A stretch of DNA of 64,000 nucleotides from Microbacterium sp. NC79 (GCF_019061125.1 NZ_JAHQYI010000001.1:496001-560000), one strand, 5' to 3'; positions 1 to 9,099 are shown, numbered from the stretch's first letter. Notes: generated by a model from the sequence alone, not told the origin. Numbers and translations are program-made.

Positions 1-2106
1 ACACCTCGGGGAGAGCTCGTCGTTGATGAGCTGAGAGAGGATCTCTTCTATGTCCAACGAGGACAACTTCTCGGCGAATCCGACGCCTTCGCGTGACAGC
101 CTTTCGTAGCGGTCCGCGTCGCGAACTAGGCTGACCACGGCCTCGGCAAGGTTGTGCGGTTCGCCAGGGGGCGTGGTAACGATGCCTGGGTTGTCGCGCA
201 CGGTAGTGAGCCAGGGCAAGTCATACATGACAACCGGAATCCCCAGTAGCTGCGCTTCAATAATCGTGAGTTGATAGCCCTCAATTGCGCTCGCTGAGAT
301 CATGAGGTGCGTGTGTGACAGCACGTCAAGTAGGTCCTCGGGCGGAAGACCTGGCTTAAGTTCGATGAAGTCAGACACTCCTCGTTTGGCCGCACCTTTG
401 TGCACGTCCTTGGCGGACAACGTTTTTGTTTCTGGGCCGATAAGGGTCATCCGAAAATCGAGGCCAAGGCGCTTCAGATGTGCAGCCGTCTCGATGAGGT
501 GCATCACTTGTTTGGTGGCATGATCCAATCGCCCCCACCAAGCGATCTCAATGGGTTGGTCTGGAGCCGTGCGTGCGCCCCCACGGTCGAGGGCCAACAG
601 GCTCAACTGGGATGGCGGGTTTGGAATGTAGTAGACGTGCTCGACGCCTTGTAACTTCCAGAATGCGACATCGGTCGGCGACAAAGTCGCGACCTTCAAC
701 AAGATATTCAGGTGCGTTGTGAGGAAAGTGATGCGTTGGTTGCCGTCAAAGAGGGGTCGTAGCGCGAAATTATGGACCCAACCAATGGTCGGAACGCCAC
801 TATCGAGAGCCGTGAGCGCGAACCATGGCCAGTTGTCGTTGTAGAGAAGGTGGTGATCGATGATCACATCGATCTCGTATTGCTGGCAGATCTCTACCCA
901 GCGGTCTAGCCGCTCCAGGCGGTGGCCGGCGACGACGACGATATCAACGCCAAAAGGCAACTCGACTTCGTTCTCGACACGACCAGCCACCGCGATCGTG
1001 ACGCGGTGCCCCGTGTTGACCAGAGCCTGGGCATGGTGTTGGAGCACAGACTGTAATCCACCGATACCGAGGTATGCCGTGTACAGCAACACGTTTCGTA
1101 CGGGCTCCGTTGGTTGCACTGGCCTGGTGGCATGTGCAGACAAGGAATCAAGGGCGGAGGGCACGAAGGCCGCAGCCGCTCGCGTGACTTGCAGGTCGCC
1201 AACCTTGTCTTTCAACAATCTCAAGCAGGTCGACTGGAGATCTCCAGTCGTGTCGCGAATGCAATATTTGAGCACATTGCCGATGATGTGGAGACGCGCC
1301 GACTCATAGGTCCGCAGGAGCGCTTCTGGGTGAGTGAACCGTCCACTAATCGCACTCACTTCATCCGCGATCGCGGTGATTGGATCTATTCCACTAAGTA
1401 GGAAGTTGAAGTGGTCGACACCGTTGATGGTATGGCCACTTGTGCCACGTTGAAAGTTGTATCGGTATAGGCGGTCCGGTAGCGAAACATACTTGGTGGC
1501 GTGGGCCAGAGCGAGCAGCGTGATCGGCAGGTCGTTGGCGCGATAGTAGGTGGCGTCGCGAGTAAATCCTTCGTATGCGGCACGAAGCAGGTCCGTGGCA
1601 AAGAGATACCTCCACAGGTGGCCATTGGCCTCCTCTCCGACAGGAAACAACGACGTCACGATGTCGGTGGAATGGAGCTCTTTGTGGCGTGGTTGCAGCG
1701 CAGCTTCGAATCTGCGCGGCGTCTTCGAGTTCGCGGTGACGATCTCTACGCCGAAGCCAACGACATCCGCCTTTGCAGAGCGTGCCTTCGCCACGGTCGC
1801 CTTTACGGCGTTTGGAGCAAGCGCATCATCGCCGTCCAGGAAGAGTACATAGTCACCCGCGGCTGCGCCAATGCCGGCGCGGCGCGCTTGGAACGCGGAG
1901 GCATTCGTTGGTTGCTGAATCAGACGGATACGCGAATCGCGTGAAGCGTACTCTTCGACGATCGCAGCGGTGGTGTCCGTCGACGCATCATCAATACACA
2001 GCACCTCGAAGTCGCCCGAGGTTTGCTTGAGGCAACTGTCGAGCGCCGCCGCGACCCATTCTTCGTCGTTGAAGAGCGGAACGATGATAGAGACTGCGGG
2101 TTTCAT
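1..2106 (-). CDS. bifunctional GT2-GT4 glycosyltransferase (C-terminus beyond window)
   Basis: The reverse strand is open without a stop from the ATG at 2106 to the window edge, giving at least 702 codons. Translation starts MKPAVSIIVPLFNDEEW, a classic GT2 N-terminus. The nucleotide-sugar motif CIDDAS follows at about residues 37-42 and the metal-binding FLDGDD at about 89-94. A second glycosyltransferase begins near residue 337 with a YLGIGGLQ motif. It ends in a GT4-type domain with the E-x7-E signature (EGYQLTIIEAQ) near residues 610-620. The protein therefore looks like a fused two-domain enzyme that adds two sugars to a surface polysaccharide. It is transcribed away from the pyruvyl transferase-family gene, with a 128-bp divergent gap. 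No signal peptide or membrane segment is visible in the part seen, so it is probably cytoplasmic. The sugar specificities cannot be read from sequence. Confidence 0.85.
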   Translation of the reverse strand, partial: MKPAVSIIVPLFNDEEWVAAALDSCLKQTSGDFEVLCIDDASTDTTAAIVEEYASRDSRIRLIQQPTNASAFQARRAGIGAAAGDYVLFLDGDDALAPNAVKATVAKARSAKADVVGFGVEIVTANSKTPRRFEAALQPRHKELHSTDIVTSLFPVGEEANGHLWRYLFATDLLRAAYEGFTRDATYYRANDLPITLLALAHATKYVSLPDRLYRYNFQRGTSGHTINGVDHFNFLLSGIDPITAIADEVSAISGRFTHPEALLRTYESARLHIIGNVLKYCIRDTTGDLQSTCLRLLKDKVGDLQVTRAAAAFVPSALDSLSAHATRPVQPTEPVRNVLLYTAYLGIGGLQSVLQHHAQALVNTGHRVTIAVAGRVENEVELPFGVDIVVVAGHRLERLDRWVEICQQYEIDVIIDHHLLYNDNWPWFALTALDSGVPTIGWVHNFALRPLFDGNQRITFLTTHLNILLKVATLSPTDVAFWKLQGVEHVYYIPNPPSQLSLLALDRGGARTAPDQPIEIAWWGRLDHATKQVMHLIETAAHLKRLGLDFRMTLIGPETKTLSAKDVHKGAAKRGVSDFIELKPGLPPEDLLDVLSHTHLMISASAIEGYQLTIIEAQLLGIPVVMYDLPWLTTVRDNPGIVTTPPGEPHNLAEAVVSLVRDADRYERLSREGVGFAEKLSSLDIEEILSQLINDELSPRC

Positions 2107-2234
2107 ACCAGGCCTTAGATCAAGTGCGTCGACCGTGGGAGGAAAACAACGCGATCGATGGAACTCATTAAGTCTACTGAGAGCAGTCCGACGCAACCTC
2201 GTACTGAGCAATCGGCGTATTAGCCTTGTTCGCG

Positions 2235-3305
2235 ATGACTTCTTCACGCCCCCGCGCTACCCGCACGTTTGTGTCTCTCACCGGACCGGCTGGCAATATT
2301 GGCGATGCACTCATCCGCCGCGGCACGCTCGAGTGGGCGCAGGGCACGTCTGACGAACTCATCGCCTACGTGGGTGAAGCGCCAGACGTGTGGCTGAAGC
2401 AACTGGGTGTGCCCGACGGAACCAGGGTGTTGCGTGGCAAGAAGAGCGTTGCGAAGTGGCTGTGGCTGCTGGCGACGTCACGCCACCGTCCGGTTCTCGT
2501 GCTGGAAGCGGGGGAGGTGCCCCTCCACAAGGGAAACGGACTGCGCGAAATTGTCTTTCTCGCCGAAACGATCATCGTGCGGCTCAAGCGCGGCGTTGTC
2601 GTGCGCCCCCCACGCGGAATCCGCGGCGCCACCCAACCCTCACTGTGGTTCCACTCTCTCGCAGCCAGAGCATCACAGATCGCCCTGTGGCGTGATGCGG
2701 CGAGTGCACGGCTGGCCGGCGCAACCACGGTGGTACCCGACATCGGATTCGCCGATGTGCGCGGCGGACAGCCGTGGGGTGAACGCCACGAACTGCTCGT
2801 AAGCCTGCGCGGTGCGCGACCTATGCCGAACGCGGCATGGATTGATGCGGTCAAGACTTCTGCCCAAGAGCAGGGGCTTGCGATTCGCACCGTCGTGCAG
2901 GTGCGCGAAGACGAAGAACGCTCACGCGAACTCGCCGATGCCCTCGGCGGCACGTTCGAGCCGTGGGAGGCTGACGCGGTCACGCAAGAAGCCACACTGT
3001 GCGAACGGTACGACGGCGCGAAGCTCGTCATCAGCGACCGCATGCACGTGCTCGTGCTCGCAGCCCTCGGCGGGGCTGTTCCGGTTGAGCTCGTGCCCGA
3101 ACCCACCGCGAAGATCACCGAAGCATTCGCCGCTGTCGGGCTGCAGGGCATCAGCGCCGACGCGACCACCGCTGACATGCCGGCGTTTCTCGCCGCACAG
3201 ATCGAGCGGGCTGACGAAGTGCGCGAGCGCATGACAGCCGCCGCGGCGCAGCTCGTCGAGATTGAAGCGGCGATGCGCGAGACGATCCGCAAGGCACGCG
3301 CATGA
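2235..3305 (+). CDS. polysaccharide pyruvyl transferase family protein
   Basis: This 356-residue protein begins with a glycine-rich segment (LTGPAGNIGDALIRRG). It carries the conserved ISDRMHVLVLAALGG stretch near residue 265, both typical of the PS_pyruv_trans family (CsaB/WcaK-like). Members transfer pyruvate from phosphoenolpyruvate onto sugars of cell-wall or capsular polymers as ketals. I chose the ATG at 2235. A TTG nine bases upstream in the same frame is possible, and no clear ribosome-binding site decides between them. The stop overlaps the start of the next glycosyltransferase by four bases (ATGA), so the two are almost certainly co-translated. The context of several glycosyltransferases supports a role in envelope polysaccharide. 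The exact acceptor is unknown, and some family members are not proven pyruvyl transferases. Confidence 0.8.
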   Translation: MTSSRPRATRTFVSLTGPAGNIGDALIRRGTLEWAQGTSDELIAYVGEAPDVWLKQLGVPDGTRVLRGKKSVAKWLWLLATSRHRPVLVLEAGEVPLHKGNGLREIVFLAETIIVRLKRGVVVRPPRGIRGATQPSLWFHSLAARASQIALWRDAASARLAGATTVVPDIGFADVRGGQPWGERHELLVSLRGARPMPNAAWIDAVKTSAQEQGLAIRTVVQVREDEERSRELADALGGTFEPWEADAVTQEATLCERYDGAKLVISDRMHVLVLAALGGAVPVELVPEPTAKITEAFAAVGLQGISADATTADMPAFLAAQIERADEVRERMTAAAAQLVEIEAAMRETIRKARA

Positions 3306-4357
3306 CCGTGCCCCGCATTCTCTTTCTCTCCCACAGCCACGCGTTCGGGCCGTTCCGGGTGGGCAGCCACCACTACGCCCGCGCGCTCGCGGCAGACGGC
3401 GCCGACGTCGTGCACCTCTCCACCCCGATCTCCTTCGCACACCGCGCTACCGGCCGCATTTCTCGCGAGACGCTCGCCGCGGTTCCGCGCGGGCCGCACG
3501 TGGACGGCGGCGTCACCCACGTGGTTCCGCGCACCCTCCTGCCCGTGCCCTACGCGCGCTTCAACGTGCGCCGCGAACTCGCACGCCACGGGCTGCCGAC
3601 GCAGTATGACGCGATCGTGCTCGACCAGCCGCTGCTGTGGAGCGACGCCCTGCGCGACATGACCACGCGCCTCATCTATCGCCCCACCGACCTGTACCCC
3701 GACGGCGTCAAGCACACGCTGCAACAGCGCATTCTGGCCGCAGCCGACGGCGTGATCGCCACGTCGTCTGAAGTGCTGCACGAGTTGGGCGCGCTCACCG
3801 TGCCGTCGCTCGTGATCGTTAACGGTGTGGATGCCGCACGCTTCACCACGACCGACACCGCCGAGCGCGCGGCCGTGGCCGCGTACGTCGGCGCGCTCGA
3901 CGCGCGCTTTGACTGGGCGCAGCTTGCGGCGTGGGCTGCGGCGCACCCAGACGTGCGGTTCGCTGTTGCAGGGCCCCATGGTTCCGCCCCCGACAACCTG
4001 CCGTCGAACATTGACCTGCTCGGAGCCGTCGCCTACGACGATCTGCCCACGCTCCTGCACGGCGCGCGCCTCGGCCTGTTGCCGCTGTCAGACGACCCGC
4101 TCAACGCGGGCCGCAGCCCCATGAAGCTGTATGAATACCTCGCCGCCGGTCTCGCCGTCGTCACGCGCGAGACCCCGGTGCTGCAGGCCGACCCCGCCGT
4201 CGGGCTGTACACCTATACCCATGCGGCGGACGCCGATGCGGCGTTCACTCGGGCGCTCGCGCATGTGTCGCCGAACCAGGCTGGCGTCGCCCGCGCGGCG
4301 GGGGAGTCATGGGAGGCCAAGGCTCGCACCCTGCGGGAGTTCGTGCTCGGGCTATGA
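3302..4357 (+). CDS. glycosyltransferase, GT4/TuaH-like
   Basis: The 351-residue product starts PRILFLSHSHAFGPFRVGS, a GT-B fold opening. Near the C-terminus it has PMKLYEYLAAGLAVVT, the nucleotide-sugar-binding region with the lysine and glutamate typical of TuaH-like and other GT4 enzymes. A central LIYRPTDLYPDG stretch also fits TuaH-like glycosyltransferases. It overlaps the pyruvyl transferase-family gene by ATGA and ends convergently with the next, reverse-strand gene; the two stops overlap by six bases. No membrane segment is evident, so the enzyme is expected at the cytoplasmic face. The donor and acceptor sugars are not predictable. Confidence 0.75.
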   Translation: MTVPRILFLSHSHAFGPFRVGSHHYARALAADGADVVHLSTPISFAHRATGRISRETLAAVPRGPHVDGGVTHVVPRTLLPVPYARFNVRRELARHGLPTQYDAIVLDQPLLWSDALRDMTTRLIYRPTDLYPDGVKHTLQQRILAAADGVIATSSEVLHELGALTVPSLVIVNGVDAARFTTTDTAERAAVAAYVGALDARFDWAQLAAWAAAHPDVRFAVAGPHGSAPDNLPSNIDLLGAVAYDDLPTLLHGARLGLLPLSDDPLNAGRSPMKLYEYLAAGLAVVTRETPVLQADPAVGLYTYTHAADADAAFTRALAHVSPNQAGVARAAGESWEAKARTLREFVLGL

Positions 4358-5320
4358 GCCGAGGGCGCGCTCCAACTCGTCAGAGATGATGCTGGCGGTG
4401 CGGTTCCAGTCGTAGAGACCCGCGGGCAGTGTCACCCGGCGGCGGGCGCTCGCGGCGGTCGCGAACACCTCAGCCCACGCGGGCGCATCGGTCGCGTCGT
4501 CGAGTGCCCAACCCTTGTCGCCCACGATTTCGGCGACGGACTCGCAGCCGCGCCAGTGAATCACCGGAACCCCACACGCAATCGACTCGAGCGCCGGCAG
4601 CCCGAAGCCCTCGTCGGTTGACGGCATGACGGTGGCCACCGCGCCGCGATACAGCGCCGCGAGCTGCTCGTCGTCGACTCCCGAGATCCACTCGACGCGG
4701 TTCGTGACACCAGCTTCGGCAGCGAGGGCGTCGGCGAGCGGAACCTCGGGGCTGGGAATAACGGCGCGCAGGTGCACGCCGGGGGTGAGGGCAAGTGCCC
4801 GCACGACCACGCCCAGGTTTTTGTGGTGCCGGGTGTTGCCGACATACATGAGGTAGGGGTCTGGGGCTTCGGCTTGCGAGCCTTCGGGGGTGAACGCCGC
4901 GGAGCACCCATTGCCGGCGTTGACGACGCGCACGTTGTCGTCACGCACCCACGCGCGAATGTCGCGCGCCGACGTCTCCGACACCGTCAGCACGACACCA
5001 GCCTTGCGCACCACGCGTCGCACCGGGCCGCCGTAGTACGCGATGAATTTCGCACGCCCGGGCCACGGCGACCGCAACTGAATGAGGTCGTGCACCGTGA
5101 TGATCTGCTTCGGCGCCCGCACGAGCGCGCCATAACCGGGGGAGTACACGAGGTCGTGGGCGCCCACCTGCGGCAGCGAGCGGAACGCGTCGGTCGGCGC
5201 ATACGGGCTGCCGTCGAGTTCGAGCGGCGTAGCCTCCGGGTGCAAGCGCTCGAGCACTTCGCGGGCGTACCGGCCGATGCCGTGCTCGCCGCGGTAGCGG
5301 TCGTCAACGAACAGGGTCAT
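4352..5320 (-). CDS. glycosyltransferase family 4
   Basis: This 322-residue protein has the GT4 hallmark STDEGFGLPALESIACGVPV near residue 230 (the E-x7-E motif). Upstream are an HDL motif (VHDLIQLRSPWPG) and a GNTRHHKN segment in the Rossmann half. The start is the ATG at 5320, which overlaps the stop of the upstream reverse-strand glycosyltransferase by ATGA, indicating translational coupling. A longer in-frame version would add ten residues (MGRARDRWHR) that run into the neighbour and is less likely. The probable role is assembly of an envelope glycan together with the partner gene upstream. Confidence 0.8.
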   Translation of the reverse strand: MTLFVDDRYRGEHGIGRYAREVLERLHPEATPLELDGSPYAPTDAFRSLPQVGAHDLVYSPGYGALVRAPKQIITVHDLIQLRSPWPGRAKFIAYYGGPVRRVVRKAGVVLTVSETSARDIRAWVRDDNVRVVNAGNGCSAAFTPEGSQAEAPDPYLMYVGNTRHHKNLGVVVRALALTPGVHLRAVIPSPEVPLADALAAEAGVTNRVEWISGVDDEQLAALYRGAVATVMPSTDEGFGLPALESIACGVPVIHWRGCESVAEIVGDKGWALDDATDAPAWAEVFATAASARRRVTLPAGLYDWNRTASIISDELERALGS

Positions 5321-6420
5321 GCGGTGCCACCGGTCTCGTGCGCGACCCACTCGGTGATGCGCTTCGTGAAGACACTCGTGTCAAACTCTTTCGCGCGGTC
5401 GATGGCAGCCTGCGGAGCCGTGCCAATCGCACGGGGCACCGCCTCTGCCAGCTCGGCGTGGTTCCACTCGTGCACCAGTGCCCCAGTCACGCCATCAACA
5501 ACCGTTTCGGCGGTTCCGCCGACGGCACTTGCGACCACCGGGGTTCCGGTCGCCATCGCCTCGACCGGCATGATGCCGAAGTCTTCAATCGCCGGAAAGA
5601 CGAGCGCCAGCGCGCGGACGTACAGGTCAGCCAGCACCGCGGTCGACGGATTGTGCACGAACGTGACGTGCGCCTTCTTCTCGGCGGCGAGGGCGCGCAG
5701 GCGCTCTTCGTCGGGTCCGCCACCGGCGAGCACGACGGGCAGACCCGCGGCGACGCCCGCGTCGATCGCGCGGTCGAGACGCTTATACGGAACAAAGCGT
5801 GAGACGCCGAGGAGAAACTGCTCGGGGAGCTTCGGGAGCTGGGCGCGCTCCTCACGGGTGAGGGGGCGCGGCATCGTGAACGCCGAGACGTTGACGGGAG
5901 GGTAGATGACCTGCGCTTCGCGCTCCCACGTGTTGGCGATGCGCTCGGCGATGAACTTGCTGTTCGCGGCGATCGCGTGGGGCTCGGCGGCGCGCTTGCG
6001 GTCGAGGGGCTTCAGCATGCTCGACACGGCGCGGGCCGCGAGGCCGGATCCGCGGCCGTCGAGCTCGGGGGTCCAGATGTAGCGCGCTGGGGTGTGCGCG
6101 TAAACGAGCTTCGGAACCTCGCGTGCGGGGCCAGCGAAGCGCGCCTGATGCGCGAACAGGTGGCTGCTGACGAGAACCCAGTCGGCGTCGCGGGCCGGCA
6201 GGTGGCGCCACGCGAACGGCATGAACGGCAGGGCGAGGGCCTTACTCTTACGCAGTGGGGCGCGGGCCAGCATCGTCTCTTCGACGCCCGTGAAGCGGCC
6301 ATCGCTGTCATTCCACAGGCAAAAGCGCTCGGCGTCGGGGAAGGCGTCGGAGAGAACCTCAAACACGTTCTCAGAACCGCCGTGCCGGGCAAGCCACTCG
6401 TGCACCAGAATGCCTGCCAC
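5317..6420 (-). CDS. glycosyltransferase family 4
   Basis: The 367-residue product opens AGILVHEWLARHGGSENV, the GG-S-E loop of GT4 enzymes that binds the acceptor. It carries the donor-binding E-x7-E motif in AIEDFGIMPVEAMATGTPVV near residue 285. FLLGVSRFVPYKRLDRAI marks the start of the second Rossmann domain. Initiation is at a GTG preceded on its strand by CGGAGGGC at good spacing. It is the first gene of a two-gene reverse operon. Family members such as WcaI- or mannosyltransferase-like proteins build polysaccharide or glycolipid; this one cannot be assigned further. Confidence 0.82.
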   Translation of the reverse strand: MAGILVHEWLARHGGSENVFEVLSDAFPDAERFCLWNDSDGRFTGVEETMLARAPLRKSKALALPFMPFAWRHLPARDADWVLVSSHLFAHQARFAGPAREVPKLVYAHTPARYIWTPELDGRGSGLAARAVSSMLKPLDRKRAAEPHAIAANSKFIAERIANTWEREAQVIYPPVNVSAFTMPRPLTREERAQLPKLPEQFLLGVSRFVPYKRLDRAIDAGVAAGLPVVLAGGGPDEERLRALAAEKKAHVTFVHNPSTAVLADLYVRALALVFPAIEDFGIMPVEAMATGTPVVASAVGGTAETVVDGVTGALVHEWNHAELAEAVPRAIGTAPQAAIDRAKEFDTSVFTKRITEWVAHETGGTA

Positions 6421-6557
6421 GTTTGCCCTCCGCGCTCGCGGCGGTCACCCGCACGACGCTTGGCGCGTTCAGCCGGACCGCGGCTTCAACGATGCTAGCA
6501 GGGCAGGCACTCGGCGTTTAGGCGGGCTTCACTCAGATGCGCCCCATGCGCGCCCGG

Positions 6558-6563
6558 TAAGAT
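6558..6563 (+). promoter_or_regulatory. candidate -10 element (TAAGAT) for the DUF4012 gene
   Basis: TAAGAT fits the actinobacterial TANNNT -10 box and would place the transcript start near 6570. That is just ahead of the GAGGAG ribosome-binding site at 6575-6580. I see no convincing -35 element. The assignment rests on position and hexamer only. Confidence 0.35.
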
Positions 6564-6586
6564 CGCTCTGACCCGAGGAGTTTCTC

Positions 6587-8749
6587 ATTAGCGATCAAAC
6601 CCCCCGCAGCCGCCGCGAAGCACGGGAGCAAGCTCAGCAGGCAGCATCCGACAACACCACCCCTGATGCTGGGCCGACGTTTGACGACCCCGTCTCTCGT
6701 GCTGTTTCTGATGGTTCCGCTTCTGGTGCTGCTTCTGATGGTTCCGCTGGTTCCGCTTCTGGGGCCGCTGGCGAAGCCGCGGGGGCGGCGGAACCACGGG
6801 TCTCGTCGCAGGATCAGTTGCGTGCCGCTTACGACGCCATGATGCAACGTGACGGTCAGCCGTTGCCGGCTGCGAAGGAAGAAGACGACATGACGAAGCC
6901 GCTCACGATTGCCGACGAGCCCGCGAAGCAGCCCACGGTGAAGAAGCGTCGCCGTCACCGCGTGTGGCCGTGGCTGGTGTTTGTTCCGCTGCTGCTGATT
7001 CTCGCCGCTGCCGGATGGGTCGCCTACACGCTCTACGGGCAGGCGATGCAGGTGCGCGACGACCTCACCGACATGAAGAAAGAGCTCGTCTCGGTCGTCG
7101 ACCAGGTGAAGGACGGCGACACCGAGGCCGTTGCGGCCTCTGCCGAGAAGATCAAGACGCTCTCTGCCAGCGCCAACAAGACGGTCGATACGCCGCTCTG
7201 GGATCTCGCCGCCAAGGTTCCGTTCGTCGGCGCCAACATCGAAGCGGTCGCCGAAACCACGAAGGCCACCGACATTATCGTCAGCGAGGCGCTGCCGTCG
7301 GTGCTCGAGCTGCTCAAGACTTTTGACCTCTCCGGAATTTCAGTTGCGGGCGGTATTGATCTGCAACCGTTCCGCGAAGTGATGCCGCTGCTGCCCGCGC
7401 TGTCGGAGACGTTCGTCAAGGCGCAGGGGCACCTCGACAAGATCGACCGCGACGCGATTCTGCCGTTCGTTGAAGACAACATCGGCCAGGTCGTTGACAT
7501 GGTTGCTGAGGCAACGCCGCTCATCGAGGTGGGCAACAAGTACCTGCCGACCATTCTTCCGATGCTTGGCGACGGTGGCACGCGTAACTACGCGGTGATG
7601 TTCCAGAACAACGCCGAGATTCGCTCGACCGGTGGTAACCCCGGCAACGCGGCCATTCTGTCGATCACCGACGGCAAGGTCACGATGCGTGAAGACTGGG
7701 CGGTCGTGTCGTTTGCGGCGCTCGGCTACGGTGGCACGGGTCTGCCGTACATCGAGCCGGCGGAGAAGGCGGCGCTGTTCGAGAATGACACGACGCAGTA
7801 CGTGCAGAATTACTCGCGCTTCCCCGAGTTTGCCGACACGTCGTCCTACATTCAGCAGCTCTGGACTAAGGCGACCGACGAAACTCTCGACGGTGTGATC
7901 TCGCTTGACCCGGTCATGCTCTCTTACATGCTGGCTGTTGCCGGCCCTGTGGATGTTCCGGGTTATGACCGTCAGGTCACGGGCGACAACGCCGTGCAGA
8001 CGCTGATGAGCGACGCCTACGAAGACTTCGGCACGGGTGCCGAGGCTCAGCTGTTCTTCGACGCTGCCGCTGGGGCGATCTTCGCGAAGGTTATGTCGGG
8101 TGACTGGGAGCCGATGGCGATGTTCGATGCCTTCGACCGTGGCAATGCCGAGCAGCGCGTCTACATGTCGTTCGTCAACCCGAACGAGCAGGCGATGTCT
8201 GCTGAGTTCGGCACCGACGGCCGCATCTACACCGACACCGCGACCACTGCGCAGGTGGGCATCTATCTCAACGATGCCGCGTACTCGAAGCTCGAGTACT
8301 ACCTGTCGACGTCGATGGACGTGGCGTGTGACCCGAACGCTCGCACCGTGACAACGTCGATCACGATGACGAACAACATTCCGCACGGAAACTTCTCGAA
8401 CTACACGCTGGGTGCCCGCAACGGAAACTTCGGTGTGCCGCGCACCACGATGATGCTTGACGTGCTGTCGTTTGCGCTGCCTGGCGGCGAGCTCGTCGCG
8501 ACCAGCCCGGAGTACAGCGACTACTCGAGCATGGATCGTTCGGGCAATTACAACGGCCTGGATGCCCGGAACATTTTCACGACGATTGCGATGGGGGAGA
8601 GCGAGACGGTGTCGTTTACCTCCAGCGTGCCCGAGGGCGTCAACGTGCCGCTTTCGGTGCGATACAGCCCGACCACGACGCAGACCCCCGTAACCATTCA
8701 GGAGTCGTGCGTTGTCATGTTCCCCGGAACCGAGGTTCCGGCGCCGTAG
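6587..8749 (+). CDS. DUF4012 domain membrane protein, probable ATT start
   Basis: The core from about residue 220 onward matches the DUF4012 family (MFQNNAEIRSTGGNPGNAAI). That family is common next to polysaccharide genes in actinobacteria and has no fixed biochemical role. One membrane helix (WPWLVFVPLLLILAAAGWVA) lies near residue 130, after an Arg/Lys cluster, so most of the chain should be extracytoplasmic. The frame is open upstream to a TGA at 6569. GAGGAG at 6575-6580 sits six bases before an ATT, giving (M)SDQTPRSRREAREQAQQ, a charged N-terminus familiar from Microbacteriaceae membrane proteins. It is followed by a Gly/Ala/Ser/Asp-rich tract. No ATG, GTG or TTG occurs between 6587 and the TTG at 6818. 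A conventional start at TTG 6818, ATG 6839 or ATG 6890 remains possible. Confidence 0.8.
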   Translation: MSDQTPRSRREAREQAQQAASDNTTPDAGPTFDDPVSRAVSDGSASGAASDGSAGSASGAAGEAAGAAEPRVSSQDQLRAAYDAMMQRDGQPLPAAKEEDDMTKPLTIADEPAKQPTVKKRRRHRVWPWLVFVPLLLILAAAGWVAYTLYGQAMQVRDDLTDMKKELVSVVDQVKDGDTEAVAASAEKIKTLSASANKTVDTPLWDLAAKVPFVGANIEAVAETTKATDIIVSEALPSVLELLKTFDLSGISVAGGIDLQPFREVMPLLPALSETFVKAQGHLDKIDRDAILPFVEDNIGQVVDMVAEATPLIEVGNKYLPTILPMLGDGGTRNYAVMFQNNAEIRSTGGNPGNAAILSITDGKVTMREDWAVVSFAALGYGGTGLPYIEPAEKAALFENDTTQYVQNYSRFPEFADTSSYIQQLWTKATDETLDGVISLDPVMLSYMLAVAGPVDVPGYDRQVTGDNAVQTLMSDAYEDFGTGAEAQLFFDAAAGAIFAKVMSGDWEPMAMFDAFDRGNAEQRVYMSFVNPNEQAMSAEFGTDGRIYTDTATTAQVGIYLNDAAYSKLEYYLSTSMDVACDPNARTVTTSITMTNNIPHGNFSNYTLGARNGNFGVPRTTMMLDVLSFALPGGELVATSPEYSDYSSMDRSGNYNGLDARNIFTTIAMGESETVSFTSSVPEGVNVPLSVRYSPTTTQTPVTIQESCVVMFPGTEVPAP

Positions 8750-8765
8750 TTCTGCAATTGGGTAT

Positions 8766-8793
8766 TTACCCCGGGGCGTAACTCGGGTAAGAA
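8766..8793 (+). promoter_or_regulatory. possible promoter of the small MT0933-like gene
   Basis: TTACCC at 8766 and TAAGAA at 8788 are separated by 16 bases and lie about 50 bases before the start codon. The match to consensus is modest, so the call is tentative. Confidence 0.3.
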
Positions 8794-8844
8794 TGCTTGT
8801 GAAGACGCCCGCACTGCGCGGCGTAGGTACGTGAAGGGGATCCC

Positions 8845-9060
8845 ATGGGACTCGACGACATCGTCAACAAGGGCAAAGAGCTTTTCGAGCAGAACAAGGA
8901 AAAGGTCAACGATGCGCTGAACAGCGAGCGGGCCGAAGACATTAGCGACAAGGTGCTTGACGGCGTCTCGGGCTTCGCTAAGAACGTTCTGCCCGACTCT
9001 GCCGACGCGAAGATCGATGAGGTTCGCGACAACATCGACAAGAACATCGGCAACGAATAA
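8845..9060 (+). CDS. small MT0933/Rv0909-like antitoxin-family protein
   Basis: This 71-residue, highly charged, probably helical protein (GLDDIVNKGKELFEQNKEKV) resembles the actinobacterial MT0933_antitox family. It shows the recurring pattern of 'SDKVLDGVSGFA' plus an acidic C-terminus. A good GAAGGGGAT ribosome-binding site precedes the ATG. Members are annotated as antitoxins from Rv0909 of Mycobacterium, but many occur without a toxin partner. No RES or polyketide-cyclase-type toxin gene is adjacent here, so an antitoxin role is doubtful. A perfect terminator follows, so the gene is probably monocistronic or the last of the DUF4012 unit. Confidence 0.7.
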   Translation: MGLDDIVNKGKELFEQNKEKVNDALNSERAEDISDKVLDGVSGFAKNVLPDSADAKIDEVRDNIDKNIGNE

Positions 9061-9099
9061 ACGTCCCCACGACGTGAACCCCCGAAGGGCGGGTTCTAG

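Noticed and set aside
8845..9060. Toxin-antitoxin pair around the MT0933-like gene.
   Set aside because: The flanking genes are a DUF4012 membrane protein and, after a terminator, an HNH protein; no toxin-like partner overlaps or adjoins it.
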